64,000 nt of DNA from Sulfitobacter undariae (lineage in GTDB: Bacteria; Pseudomonadota; Alphaproteobacteria; Rhodobacterales; Rhodobacteraceae). The stretch spans positions 1 through 64,000 of the forward strand of contig NZ_JACIEI010000006.1 in the NCBI RefSeq assembly GCF_014196805.1. The letters run 5' to 3'. Made by a program: the position numbers and the translations under genes. Shown here piece by piece: positions 19,357 through 27,405 of the stretch (the stretch's first letter is position 1; each line of letters opens with the position of its first letter). The notes beneath the pieces are model-generated. The model was not told where the DNA came from. It did no database searches and saw nothing but the letters and a program-made list of their open reading frames with translations.

Positions 19357-20841
19357 TTACCCCACTGACAGGTTAATGAGAACGAATATAAGACCAGATA
19401 AAAGTGCCGCCGCAGGAACGGTGATCACCCATGCCGCGATGATCGTCATAAAGTGTGACCGCCTGACCAGCTTGCGACGGCGGCGTTCTTCTGGTGCGTA
19501 TGTTTTGCGTTCGGGCATATTGGTACGCGCATTTCGAATGCGCCGTTCTGCATCCCATTCACGAAAGAACCCAACGCCAAACACGCCGCCAACAGCGATA
19601 TGAGTGGAGCTGACAGGCAGGCCCAGCCAGCTGGCAATGATGACAGTAAAGGCGGCCGATAGCGCAACACAATAGGCACGCATCGGGTTGAGTTTGGTAA
19701 TTTGCCCGCCAACCATACGGATCAGTTTTGGTCCAAATAGGAACAGGCCGAATGATATGCCGAACGCGCCGATGACCATCACCCAAACCGGAATGGTGAT
19801 TGCATCCAGAAAATCACCAGTATCGGAGGCATGCACAATTGCAGCCAACGGGCCAACTGCATTGGCAACATCGTTGGCACCATGTGCAAAGCTGAGTAGG
19901 GCGGCGGATACCACAAGTGGGATTCCGAACATCACCTTGAGGGATTTGTTCCTGTTCTCAAGGCCTTCCGACTGCTTCTTGATGACGGGGATCATCACCA
20001 TCCAAGACAGAATACCCACAGCGCCGCCTAACAATATAGCCATGGGAAGGTTGACTGAGATCAGTTGTTTTAACCCTTTGAGTGTCAGATATGTCGCAAA
20101 TGTACCCGCCATGATACCGACCAATATCGGCACCCAGACCCGCGCGGCTGCGATTTTATCTTCCTGATAGATGATCCGGGATTTAATGAGCCACAAGAAA
20201 CCTGCTGCAATGCCGCCGCCCAAAATGGGTGAAATCACCCAACTGGCTGCGATCGCGCTCATCGTGGGCCAGTTTACAGCGCCAAATCCAGCAGCCGCGA
20301 TACCCGCGCCCATGACACCACCCACAACCGAGTGTGTCGTAGAGACTGGCGCGCCGACCCATGTTGCAAGGTTGACCCAAAGAGCAGCCGAAAACAACGC
20401 GGCCATCATGGCCCATATAAACGTAGTTGCGTTGCCCATGCTTTCAGGAGCGATGATACCTTTGGCGATTGTGGAGACAACATCGCCACCGGCCAGTAAC
20501 GCGCCAGCACTTTCAAAAATCACCGCAATTGCAATAGCACCGCCCATAGAAAGCGCATTTGCGCCCACGGCAGGGCCCATATTGTTGGCCACATCATTGG
20601 CCCCAATGTTCAACGCCATATAGGCGCCGAGGCAGGCCGCGATCACAACAATGGCGGAATTGCTGGAGTGACCCAGAAACAGCATGGCTGAAACACCCGC
20701 GAGAAGCACAAAAACCAGCGCGATTCCCATACCCACAATTGGACGGGACGCATAGGCAGTGCCCATCTCGAGTTTGGAGTATCGGTCAAGGTCACGGTCG
20801 AGCGTTTCAAGGTGACGCAGGTCACTTTTTGGATCAGTCAT
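19357..20841 (-). CDS. Inorganic phosphate transporter, PiT family
   Basis: A 494-residue low-affinity phosphate (or sulfate) permease, predicted inner membrane with about 10-12 helices. The two internal PiT repeats carry 'GANDVANNMGPAVGA' and 'GANDVANAVGPLAAI', the family signature. The start at 20841 follows GGGGAGA. That Shine-Dalgarno overlaps a 14-base palindrome (20851-20864) that could hide it. The nudix gene ends 60 bases upstream, so the two are likely an operon near phoB. Substrate is assigned from family only. Confidence 0.92.
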   Translation of the reverse strand: MTDPKSDLRHLETLDRDLDRYSKLEMGTAYASRPIVGMGIALVFVLLAGVSAMLFLGHSSNSAIVVIAACLGAYMALNIGANDVANNMGPAVGANALSMGGAIAIAVIFESAGALLAGGDVVSTIAKGIIAPESMGNATTFIWAMMAALFSAALWVNLATWVGAPVSTTHSVVGGVMGAGIAAAGFGAVNWPTMSAIAASWVISPILGGGIAAGFLWLIKSRIIYQEDKIAAARVWVPILVGIMAGTFATYLTLKGLKQLISVNLPMAILLGGAVGILSWMVMIPVIKKQSEGLENRNKSLKVMFGIPLVVSAALLSFAHGANDVANAVGPLAAIVHASDTGDFLDAITIPVWVMVIGAFGISFGLFLFGPKLIRMVGGQITKLNPMRAYCVALSAAFTVIIASWLGLPVSSTHIAVGGVFGVGFFREWDAERRIRNARTNMPERKTYAPEERRRRKLVRRSHFMTIIAAWVITVPAAALLSGLIFVLINLSVG

Positions 20842-20850
20842 GGCAATTCT

Positions 20851-20864
20851 CCCCACTAGTGGGG
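20851..20864 (-). promoter_or_regulatory. Palindrome overlapping the PiT ribosome-binding site
   Basis: CCCCACTAGTGGGG is a perfect 14-base palindrome. On the minus-strand mRNA its right arm GGGG is part of the GGGGAG Shine-Dalgarno 10 bases before the PiT start. Folding would mask the ribosome-binding site, so it could act as a translational switch or, as DNA, as an operator. Confidence 0.45.
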
Positions 20865-20901
20865 CAATTACCCTTGCGAGGGCCGAAGGGCAACCATGCA
20901 A

Positions 20902-21363
20902 TTAGGACCGATCTCTGAAGATCGCCTTTAGTTCTGGTTCCGCAACCATATCAGCGGCTTCGACGGCTGTTACCCATTTTCGAGTGCGCTGGTGAGATTC
21001 AGGGAAATCTGCAGATAGTTCTTCAACTTCAACGGCGTAGACCAAGGTCTCAACAGGAATTTCAAATCCGGTGGATTGACGTTTGTTGTAAGTATAGGAG
21101 CCGATGGGATCAGTTGTGGCGCAGCTATTGCGCACGCCAGCTTCTTCCCATGCTTCTTGCAAAGCGGCTTCGTTGGATTTGAGGCCGCGTATAGGCCAGC
21201 CTTTGGGTATGATCCAACGGCCTGTGTCACGGCTTGTAACCAGCAAAAATTCGCGTTTGTCGGCATCGCCACGATGGCACAAGGCCGCAACCTGAAGCCT
21301 TTTGGGCCGTTGTAATATGGGACCTAGGAATGAATCCCAGATAGTTCTCAATGCTATATTCAT
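20902..21363 (-). CDS. NUDIX hydrolase
   Basis: A 153-residue Nudix protein. The Nudix box spans 'PKGWPIRGLKSNEAALQEAW' followed by EEAGV; the consensus REUxEE is QEAWEE here, common in this alphaproteobacterial subgroup, which resembles diphosphoinositol-polyphosphate/ADP-ribose-type hydrolases ('WIIPKGW' before the box). The metal-binding glutamates are kept. It hydrolyses a nucleoside-diphosphate-linked compound; the substrate is unknown. It lies directly upstream of the PiT transporter gene on the same strand. Confidence 0.88.
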   Translation of the reverse strand: MNIALRTIWDSFLGPILQRPKRLQVAALCHRGDADKREFLLVTSRDTGRWIIPKGWPIRGLKSNEAALQEAWEEAGVRNSCATTDPIGSYTYNKRQSTGFEIPVETLVYAVEVEELSADFPESHQRTRKWVTAVEAADMVAEPELKAIFRDRS

Positions 21364-21529
21364 CGTAAGCCACTCGTGTTTTTATTTTTGTTTTGTTCAA
21401 TGTATCCTGCAATATGCCGTTCAAGGCTACAATTTTCAAGTAGTTACGCGTGGTATGTAATGTGTACCGTGGCGTTATTTAACATAATCATGATTATACA
21501 TCTAATATGTATCCCCAAATATGCCCGGT
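21364..21529. promoter_or_regulatory. AT-rich region upstream of nudix with overlapping palindromes
   Basis: This 166-base space between phoB and the nudix gene is clearly more AT-rich than its surroundings. It contains the palindrome ATAATCATGATTAT (21484-21497) overlapping the dyad ATACAT-CTAAT-ATGTAT (21496-21512). It probably holds the nudix-PiT promoter and operator. No regulator can be named, and no clear terminator for phoB is visible. Confidence 0.4.
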
Positions 21530-22219
21530 CTAACCCAAAGCATACCCAGTTCCGCGTACCGTGCGGATCGGATCTGTGCCACCTTGTTTGGTCAGCGCCT
21601 TGCGTAACCGTGCAATGTGGACATCTACGGTTCGCGTGTCGACGTAGATGTCACGCCCCCACACCATATCCAGAAGTTGGTCGCGACTGAAAACGCGGCT
21701 TGGTTTTTCCATGAAGGTCACCAGCAAGCGATATTCTGTTGGTCCCAGTTTTATTTCCTGCTCACCGCGCATTACGCGATGGGTTTCAGCATTCAGCGCG
21801 ATGTCATCAAACGTGAGTGCTTCGCCGGATGCTGCTGGACGTACACGGCGCACCTGATTACGTACGCGCGCCATCAGTTCACGCAGGTTGTAAGGTTTGA
21901 TCACATAGTCGTCGGCCCCCGTATCCAGCCCACGCACCGCGTCTACTTCCTCTGAACGCGCACTTAACATAATCACAGGGATTTCGCGTGTCTCAGGGCG
22001 AGTTTTGACGCGGCGGCAGACTTCTATTCCAGACAGCAGCGGCATCATCCAATCGAGGATGATGATATCGGGAGCGGCCTCGTCAATCAGCATCATGGCT
22101 TCTTCACCGTTTTCAGCACGCCGCACGGCATAGCCTTCGGCTTCTAGATTATAGGCCAGTAGTTCGCGCTGTGCGGGTTCGTCTTCAACCAGCAGGACTT
22201 GGATTTGAGATACGGTCAT
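21530..22219 (-). CDS. phoB: Phosphate regulon response regulator PhoB
   Basis: A 229-residue OmpR-class response regulator controlling phosphate starvation genes. The receiver domain (1-120) has the acidic pocket 'VEDEPAQREL', phospho-acceptor Asp56 in 'IILDWMMP', and Lys in 'DDYVIKPYNLREL'. The C-terminal winged helix ends 'TRTVDVHIARLRKAL' and 'IRTVRGTGYAL', both typical of PhoB. It starts 4 bases after phoU and would bind the Pho box seen at 23147-23175. Confidence 0.95.
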   Translation of the reverse strand: MTVSQIQVLLVEDEPAQRELLAYNLEAEGYAVRRAENGEEAMMLIDEAAPDIIILDWMMPLLSGIEVCRRVKTRPETREIPVIMLSARSEEVDAVRGLDTGADDYVIKPYNLRELMARVRNQVRRVRPAASGEALTFDDIALNAETHRVMRGEQEIKLGPTEYRLLVTFMEKPSRVFSRDQLLDMVWGRDIYVDTRTVDVHIARLRKALTKQGGTDPIRTVRGTGYALG

Positions 22220-22223
22220 TCAA

Positions 22224-22934
22224 TTATACCTTGGTTGCCAGCGATGTGGTGTCGGCTTTGGGGCGTGCTTCGTCTGGTCGAATGCCACTCACCAGATAGA
22301 TCACCTGTTCGGCAATCGAGGTGCAGTGATCGCCCATGCGCTCCACGTTTTTTGCGATAAAATGCAAATGCATACATGCAGTAATGTTGCGCGGATCTTC
22401 CATCATGAAAGTTAGAAATTCGCGGAACAATGTATTGTACATCTGATCCAGTTCTTCGTCACGGGCGATGACATCGGCAGCCAGATTGGCATCGCGGCGG
22501 ATATAAGCATCCAATGCGTCCATCAACATTTCATCCGCCAGTCGGGCCATGCGGCGGATCGCACCTGTGCTGTCTTTAACGGGCGGCATCTGTGACAAAA
22601 CGGCTGTGCGCTTGGCCATGTTCTTGGCATAGTCTCCGATCCGCTCCAGATTGCCCGAGATTTTCACAACACTTAAGATCAGGCGCAGGTCAGTTGATGT
22701 TGGCGCTTGTTGTGCGATTACACGTGCGGCGTTTTCATTGATTTGGGCTTCAAGTGCATCAATGACTTTGTCAGCGGCACGGACTTGTGCGGCCAGCGGT
22801 TCGTCGCGTGTTTCAAGACTGGTTACAGCCTGACGGATTGAATCCTCAACCAGCCCGCCCATTTTCATGATCTGGGCCTGAACCATTTCGAGATCGCGGT
22901 CAAAATCAGATGCAATGTGGTCTTGAGTTTCCAT
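22224..22934 (-). CDS. phoU: Phosphate regulator PhoU
   Basis: A 236-residue PhoU (from METQDHIASDFDRDLEMVQA) made of two PhoU three-helix repeats; 'LERIGDYAKNMAKRT' and 'NVERMGDHCTSIAEQVIYL' are the paired metal-cluster motifs. It represses PhoR/PhoB signalling in phosphate-rich conditions, classically with the Pst transporter, whose genes are absent here. The family-supported start is 22934 (GGAAGGA about 12 bases upstream). An in-frame ATG at 23069 with a better-spaced GAGGAG would add 45 residues unlike PhoU; both starts remain possible. Confidence 0.93.
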   Translation of the reverse strand: METQDHIASDFDRDLEMVQAQIMKMGGLVEDSIRQAVTSLETRDEPLAAQVRAADKVIDALEAQINENAARVIAQQAPTSTDLRLILSVVKISGNLERIGDYAKNMAKRTAVLSQMPPVKDSTGAIRRMARLADEMLMDALDAYIRRDANLAADVIARDEELDQMYNTLFREFLTFMMEDPRNITACMHLHFIAKNVERMGDHCTSIAEQVIYLVSGIRPDEARPKADTTSLATKV

Positions 22935-23146
22935 ATGAGTATCCGATCCTTCCGGTAGCGATGTTCTAATCTCTGGCCTGAGAATTATACCAGTGTTGAG
23001 GGCAACCTGCGCTGTGGCTGTGTGCGGGATGCATCCGCAGTGTCCTTGACTGGTATTTACGCTTGTCATGGTCACTCCTCAATGCAGGCACTATAGCCCT
23101 TTATACGGGCCGTTACCTCCGAGTAACCCTAGGTTGCTGTCCTTTT

Positions 23147-23175
23147 GTGACAGTTATGTTACAGTTTTGTGACGG
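23147..23175 (-). promoter_or_regulatory. Pho box (three 11-bp direct repeats)
   Basis: On the minus strand the sequence reads CCGTCAC-AAAA-CTGTAAC-ATAA-CTGTCAC-AAAA: three copies of the CTGTCAC half-site at strict 11-base spacing with AT-rich spacers. This matches the PhoB-binding consensus. It faces phoU-phoB, 78 bases before the upstream candidate start of phoU, and predicts phosphate-starvation autoregulation of this pair. Confidence 0.85.
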
Positions 23176-23203
23176 CATGGATGGCGAGTAATCAAGAAGT
23201 CGG

Positions 23204-24271
23204 TCAGCCTGCTTCGTCCAGCGTAGTGGTATCTTGTTCTAGGGGAAGAATTACTTTGAATTCAGACCCCTGCCCCAGTTCGGACGTGATTTTCAAACGC
23301 CCTTTGTGGCGGTTCAGGATGTGCTTTACAATCGCCAGCCCGAGGCCGGTTCCGCCCAACGCACGGTTGCGGTGGCTGTCGGCACGGTAGAATCGCTCGG
23401 TCAGTCGCGGAATATGAAGCGGATCAATGCCCGGTCCTTCATCGCGCACCGCAATGGACACACCAGGGCCGCGTAGCGCATTCATTTGGGCTTCAAAATT
23501 CATCCGCACGATGACACGCTTACCTGATCCGCCGTATTTAATCGCGTTCTCGACGAGGTTGGTGAAAACCTGCATCAACTGATCTGCGTCTCCGGCCATC
23601 ATCACAGTGCCTTTGGGCAGTTCTGGGATAAGGTTTACATCGGCTTCAATTGCCAACGGATTGAGGTTACGTAGGGTACTGCGCATCACGGCACAGATGT
23701 CCACCTGTCCCGTCGGGCGCACACGTTCGTCGGCCTCTACGCGGCTGAGGGACAATAGATCCCCGACCAAACGGTTCATGCGTTCGGTTTCGTTTTGCAT
23801 GATCTCCAGAAACCGTTCACGGGCGGGCGCATCGTCACGCGCAGGGCCGCGCAGGGTTTCGATGAATCCCATCAATGCGGTCAAAGGTGTGCGTAACTCA
23901 TGGCTGACGTTTGCCACAAAATCACGGCGCATTTCCCCTGCGGTGGTCAGGGCTGTGATGTCCTGAAAGGACAGCAGCGCAATGCCCGCTTCCCCCACAT
24001 GGCGTATCGCAACTGTGTAGGTAATGTCATTGCTACCATCGCGGGTGAAAAATGACGCGGTGGCACTGCGTGTACCAGCTAGGCATTTCTCAACGGCTTC
24101 TACCACCGAAGGCTGACGTAAAACGGTGATGAAATGCCTGCCGATTGCGGGCATGCCCAACAGGTCTTGTGCCGCGCCGTTCAGGGCGATGATCTGTTCA
24201 TCAGGGCCAATCGCAAGCGCTGGTTGCGGCAGCGCTGCGATGACGTCTGATACGGGCAAAGACAAGGACAT
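23204..24271 (-). CDS. phoR: Phosphate regulon sensor kinase PhoR
   Basis: A 355-residue histidine kinase partner of PhoB. No membrane segment is evident in the N-terminus; a PAS-like domain occupies about residues 8-110. The HisKA domain has the phospho-accepting His in 'FVANVSHELRTPLTAL'. The ATPase domain shows the N box 'LVENAIKYG', G1 'VRDEGPGI' and G2 'GGTGLGLAIVKHI'. It lies 4 bases after the carbonic-anhydrase-like gene and before phoU-phoB. Without membrane anchors it may need PhoU or another membrane partner to sense phosphate. Confidence 0.92.
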   Translation of the reverse strand: MSLSLPVSDVIAALPQPALAIGPDEQIIALNGAAQDLLGMPAIGRHFITVLRQPSVVEAVEKCLAGTRSATASFFTRDGSNDITYTVAIRHVGEAGIALLSFQDITALTTAGEMRRDFVANVSHELRTPLTALMGFIETLRGPARDDAPARERFLEIMQNETERMNRLVGDLLSLSRVEADERVRPTGQVDICAVMRSTLRNLNPLAIEADVNLIPELPKGTVMMAGDADQLMQVFTNLVENAIKYGGSGKRVIVRMNFEAQMNALRGPGVSIAVRDEGPGIDPLHIPRLTERFYRADSHRNRALGGTGLGLAIVKHILNRHKGRLKITSELGQGSEFKVILPLEQDTTTLDEAG

Positions 24272-24275
24272 TACG

Positions 24276-24797
24276 TTAGACTTCTTTCAAATCCACAGCA
24301 AACCGTGCGGCGTTCTGCTGATAATGCAGCGCGCTCATGGTCAGGCTTTGGATCGCGGCCTCATCCAATGTGCGCACAACTTTGCCCGGCGCGCCCATCA
24401 CAAGGCTACCATCAGGGATGACTTTGTTTTCGGTAATCAACGCCCCTGCCCCGATCAGGCAATTTTTGCCGATCTTGGCACCATTCAAGATTGTAGCGCC
24501 CATACCCACCAATGAGTTTTCGCCAATGGTGCAGCCATGCAGCATGACTTTATGCCCGATTGTGCAGTTGATCCCAAGGGTTAACGGAAACCCCATATCC
24601 GTATGAAAAACACAGTTTTCTTGCACGTTTGATCCGGCACCGATGGTGATGCGTTCGTTGTCTCCGCGCAGAGTGCAGCCAAACCAGACTGATGTCTTTT
24701 CTTCTAATGTGACCTTCCCTATGACATTGGCATCAGGTGCAACCCATGCTGTCGGGTCTACTTGCGGTGCGGCATCGGCTAGGGCGTAAAGGGTCAT
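24276..24797 (-). CDS. Gamma-carbonic anhydrase family protein
   Basis: A 173-residue left-handed beta-helix protein with repeated hexapeptides ('[20 protein letters not shown]', '[20 protein letters not shown]'). The metal-ligand histidines are in 'VFHTDMGFP', 'IGHKVMLHG'. It belongs to the YrdA/CaiE-like branch of gamma-carbonic anhydrases; actual activity varies in this group. It overlaps gmk by 4 bases and leads into phoR, so it is part of the yicC-gmk-phoR run. Confidence 0.9.
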   Translation of the reverse strand: MTLYALADAAPQVDPTAWVAPDANVIGKVTLEEKTSVWFGCTLRGDNERITIGAGSNVQENCVFHTDMGFPLTLGINCTIGHKVMLHGCTIGENSLVGMGATILNGAKIGKNCLIGAGALITENKVIPDGSLVMGAPGKVVRTLDEAAIQSLTMSALHYQQNAARFAVDLKEV

Positions 24798-25435
24798 TTC
24801 AAATCCTCGAATTGTGATTGCAGACGCCGTGCGATGTCACTCAGCTGGGGCTGCTGGGTGCGTTTCAGCCGCTCGGCGGATATAATGGTCTTAAGTTTCA
24901 GTTCTGTGACATCCAGATCATCGTTTACCAGAACATAATCATACCCGTCCCAATGGCTGATCTCATCCCAGCTTTTTTGCATCCGCTTGGAAATTGTCGC
25001 TTCGTCGTCTTGGCCGCGGCTGATCAACCTGCGGTGTAGCTCGGCGATAGAGGGTGGAAGCAGGAAAATCGACAGCGTATAAAGCCCCAGAGGAGAGTTG
25101 CGGATTTGCTGTGCACCCTGCCAATCGATGTCGAACAGCACGTCATTACCAGCATTAATGGCTTCTTCGACAGGCGCCTTTGGTGAGCCGTAGAAATTAC
25201 CAAAGACATGTGCGTGCTCCAACATTTCGCCCTCTCCCACCCATTGGCGGAAAGTATCTTCTTGCACAAAGCGATAGTCCTTGCCGTCCACCTCACCTTC
25301 GCGGGGCGCGCGGGTGGTGGCGGACACGGAAAAACTCAGGGTTTCATCCCAAACCATCAGCCGCTTGGCGAGTGTGGATTTACCTGCACCGGAAGGTGAG
25401 GAAAGGATGATCAAAAGGCCGCGTCGGTCGTTCAT
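24794..25435 (-). CDS. gmk: Guanylate kinase
   Basis: A 213-residue enzyme that phosphorylates GMP to GDP. P-loop '[15 protein letters not shown]', GMP-binding '[19 protein letters not shown]' and '[10 protein letters not shown]' are conserved. It starts 3 bases after yicC, the conserved yicC-gmk pairing, and overlaps the downstream gamma-carbonic-anhydrase-like gene. Confidence 0.97.
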   Translation of the reverse strand: MNDRRGLLIILSSPSGAGKSTLAKRLMVWDETLSFSVSATTRAPREGEVDGKDYRFVQEDTFRQWVGEGEMLEHAHVFGNFYGSPKAPVEEAINAGNDVLFDIDWQGAQQIRNSPLGLYTLSIFLLPPSIAELHRRLISRGQDDEATISKRMQKSWDEISHWDGYDYVLVNDDLDVTELKLKTIISAERLKRTQQPQLSDIARRLQSQFEDLK

Positions 25436-25438
25436 AGG

Positions 25439-26329
25439 TTACTCCACATTCTGTACTTGTTCGCGCAGTTGGTCGATCACCGCTTTTAGCGCCAGCCCGA
25501 TTTTGGTCAGGTCACTGCTTTGCGCTTTGGCGCATAGGGTGTTGGCCTCTCGGTTGAATTCTTGCATCAGGAAATCCAGTTTGCGCCCGATGGGGCCAGC
25601 AACATCCAACAGCTCGTTCGCCGCTGTGACATGGGCATCCAAACGGTCGATTTCTTCGGTGATGTCGGATTTGACAGCGATCAGTGCCAGTTCTGCTGCA
25701 ATGCGGTCTGGTTCGATCCCGTCTACATTGTCCATCACGCGGCCCAGATTGCGTTTAAGCGTATCTGCCACATGGGCACCACGGGCTTGTGCCAAAGTTG
25801 CGGCCTGCGCAGTGAGTGCTTTAATTTGGTCCAGTTGATCGCGCGTGACCCGTTCAAGCGCGGCCCCCTCGGCGCTACGCATTGCGTTGAAATCCGCTAA
25901 TACTGCGGGGAACTCGGCCAAAAGCGCAGCGGATAGGGCATCGTTATCGTCTTCGATCACAGCCTGTTCCAGAACGCCGCGCATGGTGACAATGTCCGTC
26001 GCTTTGGAAGGCGCAAGCGAGACCCCCGCATCCATCGCCGCCGTTTCAATCTGGCCAAGGGCCTCCAGCACCGTTGCTAATTGGCGCTCATTCACTGCCA
26101 GCCCGCCATTCCCGTCTTCACGGTTCAACCGCAGGCCCAGCGTGACATTACCACGGGCAATGCCTGCGGTCAGTGCGCTGCGCAGTCCGGCTTCCAATGC
26201 AGGCACCCAATCAGGCACACGGATACGCAGGTCTAGACCTTTGCCGTTGACGGCACGCATTTCCCAGCTCCAGTTGTGAGGCCCCAAAGCGCCACTTTTT
26301 GTGGCAAAGCCCGTCATAGAGTTGATCAT
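25439..26329 (-). CDS. yicC: YicC family endoribonuclease
   Basis: A 296-residue YicC protein. The start at 26329 gives MINSMTGFATKSG, the invariant N-terminus; GGAG lies upstream. The middle is helical, and the C-terminal DUF1732 part contains 'EEIDRLDAHVTAANELL' and 'GRKLDFLMQEFNREANTL', the family signature. YicC proteins have been described as metal-dependent endoribonucleases involved in RNA turnover. First gene of a minus-strand run that includes gmk, the carbonic-anhydrase-like gene and phoR. Confidence 0.95.
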   Translation of the reverse strand: MINSMTGFATKSGALGPHNWSWEMRAVNGKGLDLRIRVPDWVPALEAGLRSALTAGIARGNVTLGLRLNREDGNGGLAVNERQLATVLEALGQIETAAMDAGVSLAPSKATDIVTMRGVLEQAVIEDDNDALSAALLAEFPAVLADFNAMRSAEGAALERVTRDQLDQIKALTAQAATLAQARGAHVADTLKRNLGRVMDNVDGIEPDRIAAELALIAVKSDITEEIDRLDAHVTAANELLDVAGPIGRKLDFLMQEFNREANTLCAKAQSSDLTKIGLALKAVIDQLREQVQNVE

Positions 26330-26607
26330 GCCTGTGCTCCCGTCGAATTTACTGTCGTCGACTGGTCTAGGGGTTTTGCCCCCCGTGCTGCAAGCCCTCT
26401 TGGCGCAATTGGGACAGCAAGTGGCGGATGAATGATTAACCACTATGAATCAATTATAAACAAAATGGTAAGTTCTCTGATATGTACCATGTTGTCTTGT
26501 ACTGCCACATAGAACGCCAAAACGGCTTGTGACCCCACTTTTAAGCGGCAAACCCCTGAAACGGCGTCGGGACACTATATATAAATTGCGACGAACGAGA
26601 GCTTCAA

Positions 26608-27336
26608 ATGGACAACCCGCACGAAAATCAGGACAATATCTTCACAATGACTGACCCACAGCACCACCGTGAATATGCACCTCTTTCGCTTGTCCAATCC
26701 TATTGGATGGCGTCCCGGAAAGGGCGCGAAATGCCCAGACGGGCGGATATCGACCCACGAGGGATCGAAACCGCGTTGGAATTTGCGTTTATTCTGGAAC
26801 GTGTCTCAGCTGGTGTCACCCGTATGCGCGTTGCAGGCAGTCATCTGCACGATATTTTGGGTATGGAAACCCGTGGTATGGCGCTTTCACGCTTGTTCGA
26901 AGACGATGAACGCCTGCGCGTTGCGCGATTGGTAGAACAGATTTGCCAAACGCCCGCTACTGCCGAAGTTGAGATGTGCGCAGAAGCGACCTCGGGACTG
27001 CCAAAGCAGGAAGCGCGGATGGTGCTGCTGCCTCTGACCAGCGATTTAGGAGATGTCAGCCGTATTTTGGGATGTCTTATTGCACCGGGTCATGTTGGCC
27101 CAACGCCGCGTAAATTCGGCATTCGCGATGTGGCACTTGTTCCGTTAGAAATGTCCGAAGACGCGAAACCAAGGGAGCCTGATCTACCGCCCATGCTACG
27201 CGGGCTGGCCGAGCGACGTGAACAGTTCATCGGGGCGCAGCGCAAAGCCGACAAAACCATCGGCGCACCTATTGGAGAAGCTTTAACCAATCCCAAACGT
27301 CCGCATTATCTGCGTCTGGTCGCCACAAATGACTGA
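26608..27336 (+). CDS. PAS_5 (DUF1457) domain protein
   Basis: A 242-residue alphaproteobacterial protein whose N-terminal two-thirds match the PAS_5 family: 'SLVQSYWMASRKGREMPRRA', 'ALEFAFILERVSAGVTRMRV', 'HLHDILGMETRGMALSRLF'. PAS_5 is a sensor-like fold without known output; no kinase or cyclase domain follows. The last 70 residues are low complexity and unconserved-looking. It stands alone, divergent from yicC. The physiological role is not known. Confidence 0.8.
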   Translation: MDNPHENQDNIFTMTDPQHHREYAPLSLVQSYWMASRKGREMPRRADIDPRGIETALEFAFILERVSAGVTRMRVAGSHLHDILGMETRGMALSRLFEDDERLRVARLVEQICQTPATAEVEMCAEATSGLPKQEARMVLLPLTSDLGDVSRILGCLIAPGHVGPTPRKFGIRDVALVPLEMSEDAKPREPDLPPMLRGLAERREQFIGAQRKADKTIGAPIGEALTNPKRPHYLRLVATND

Positions 27337-27405
27337 AGCACTGTTGTAGTAATAGGGCCTTGGGACAAGGCGATGATCGCCCTGCCCCAAGCGCTTACTT
27401 TTGAC

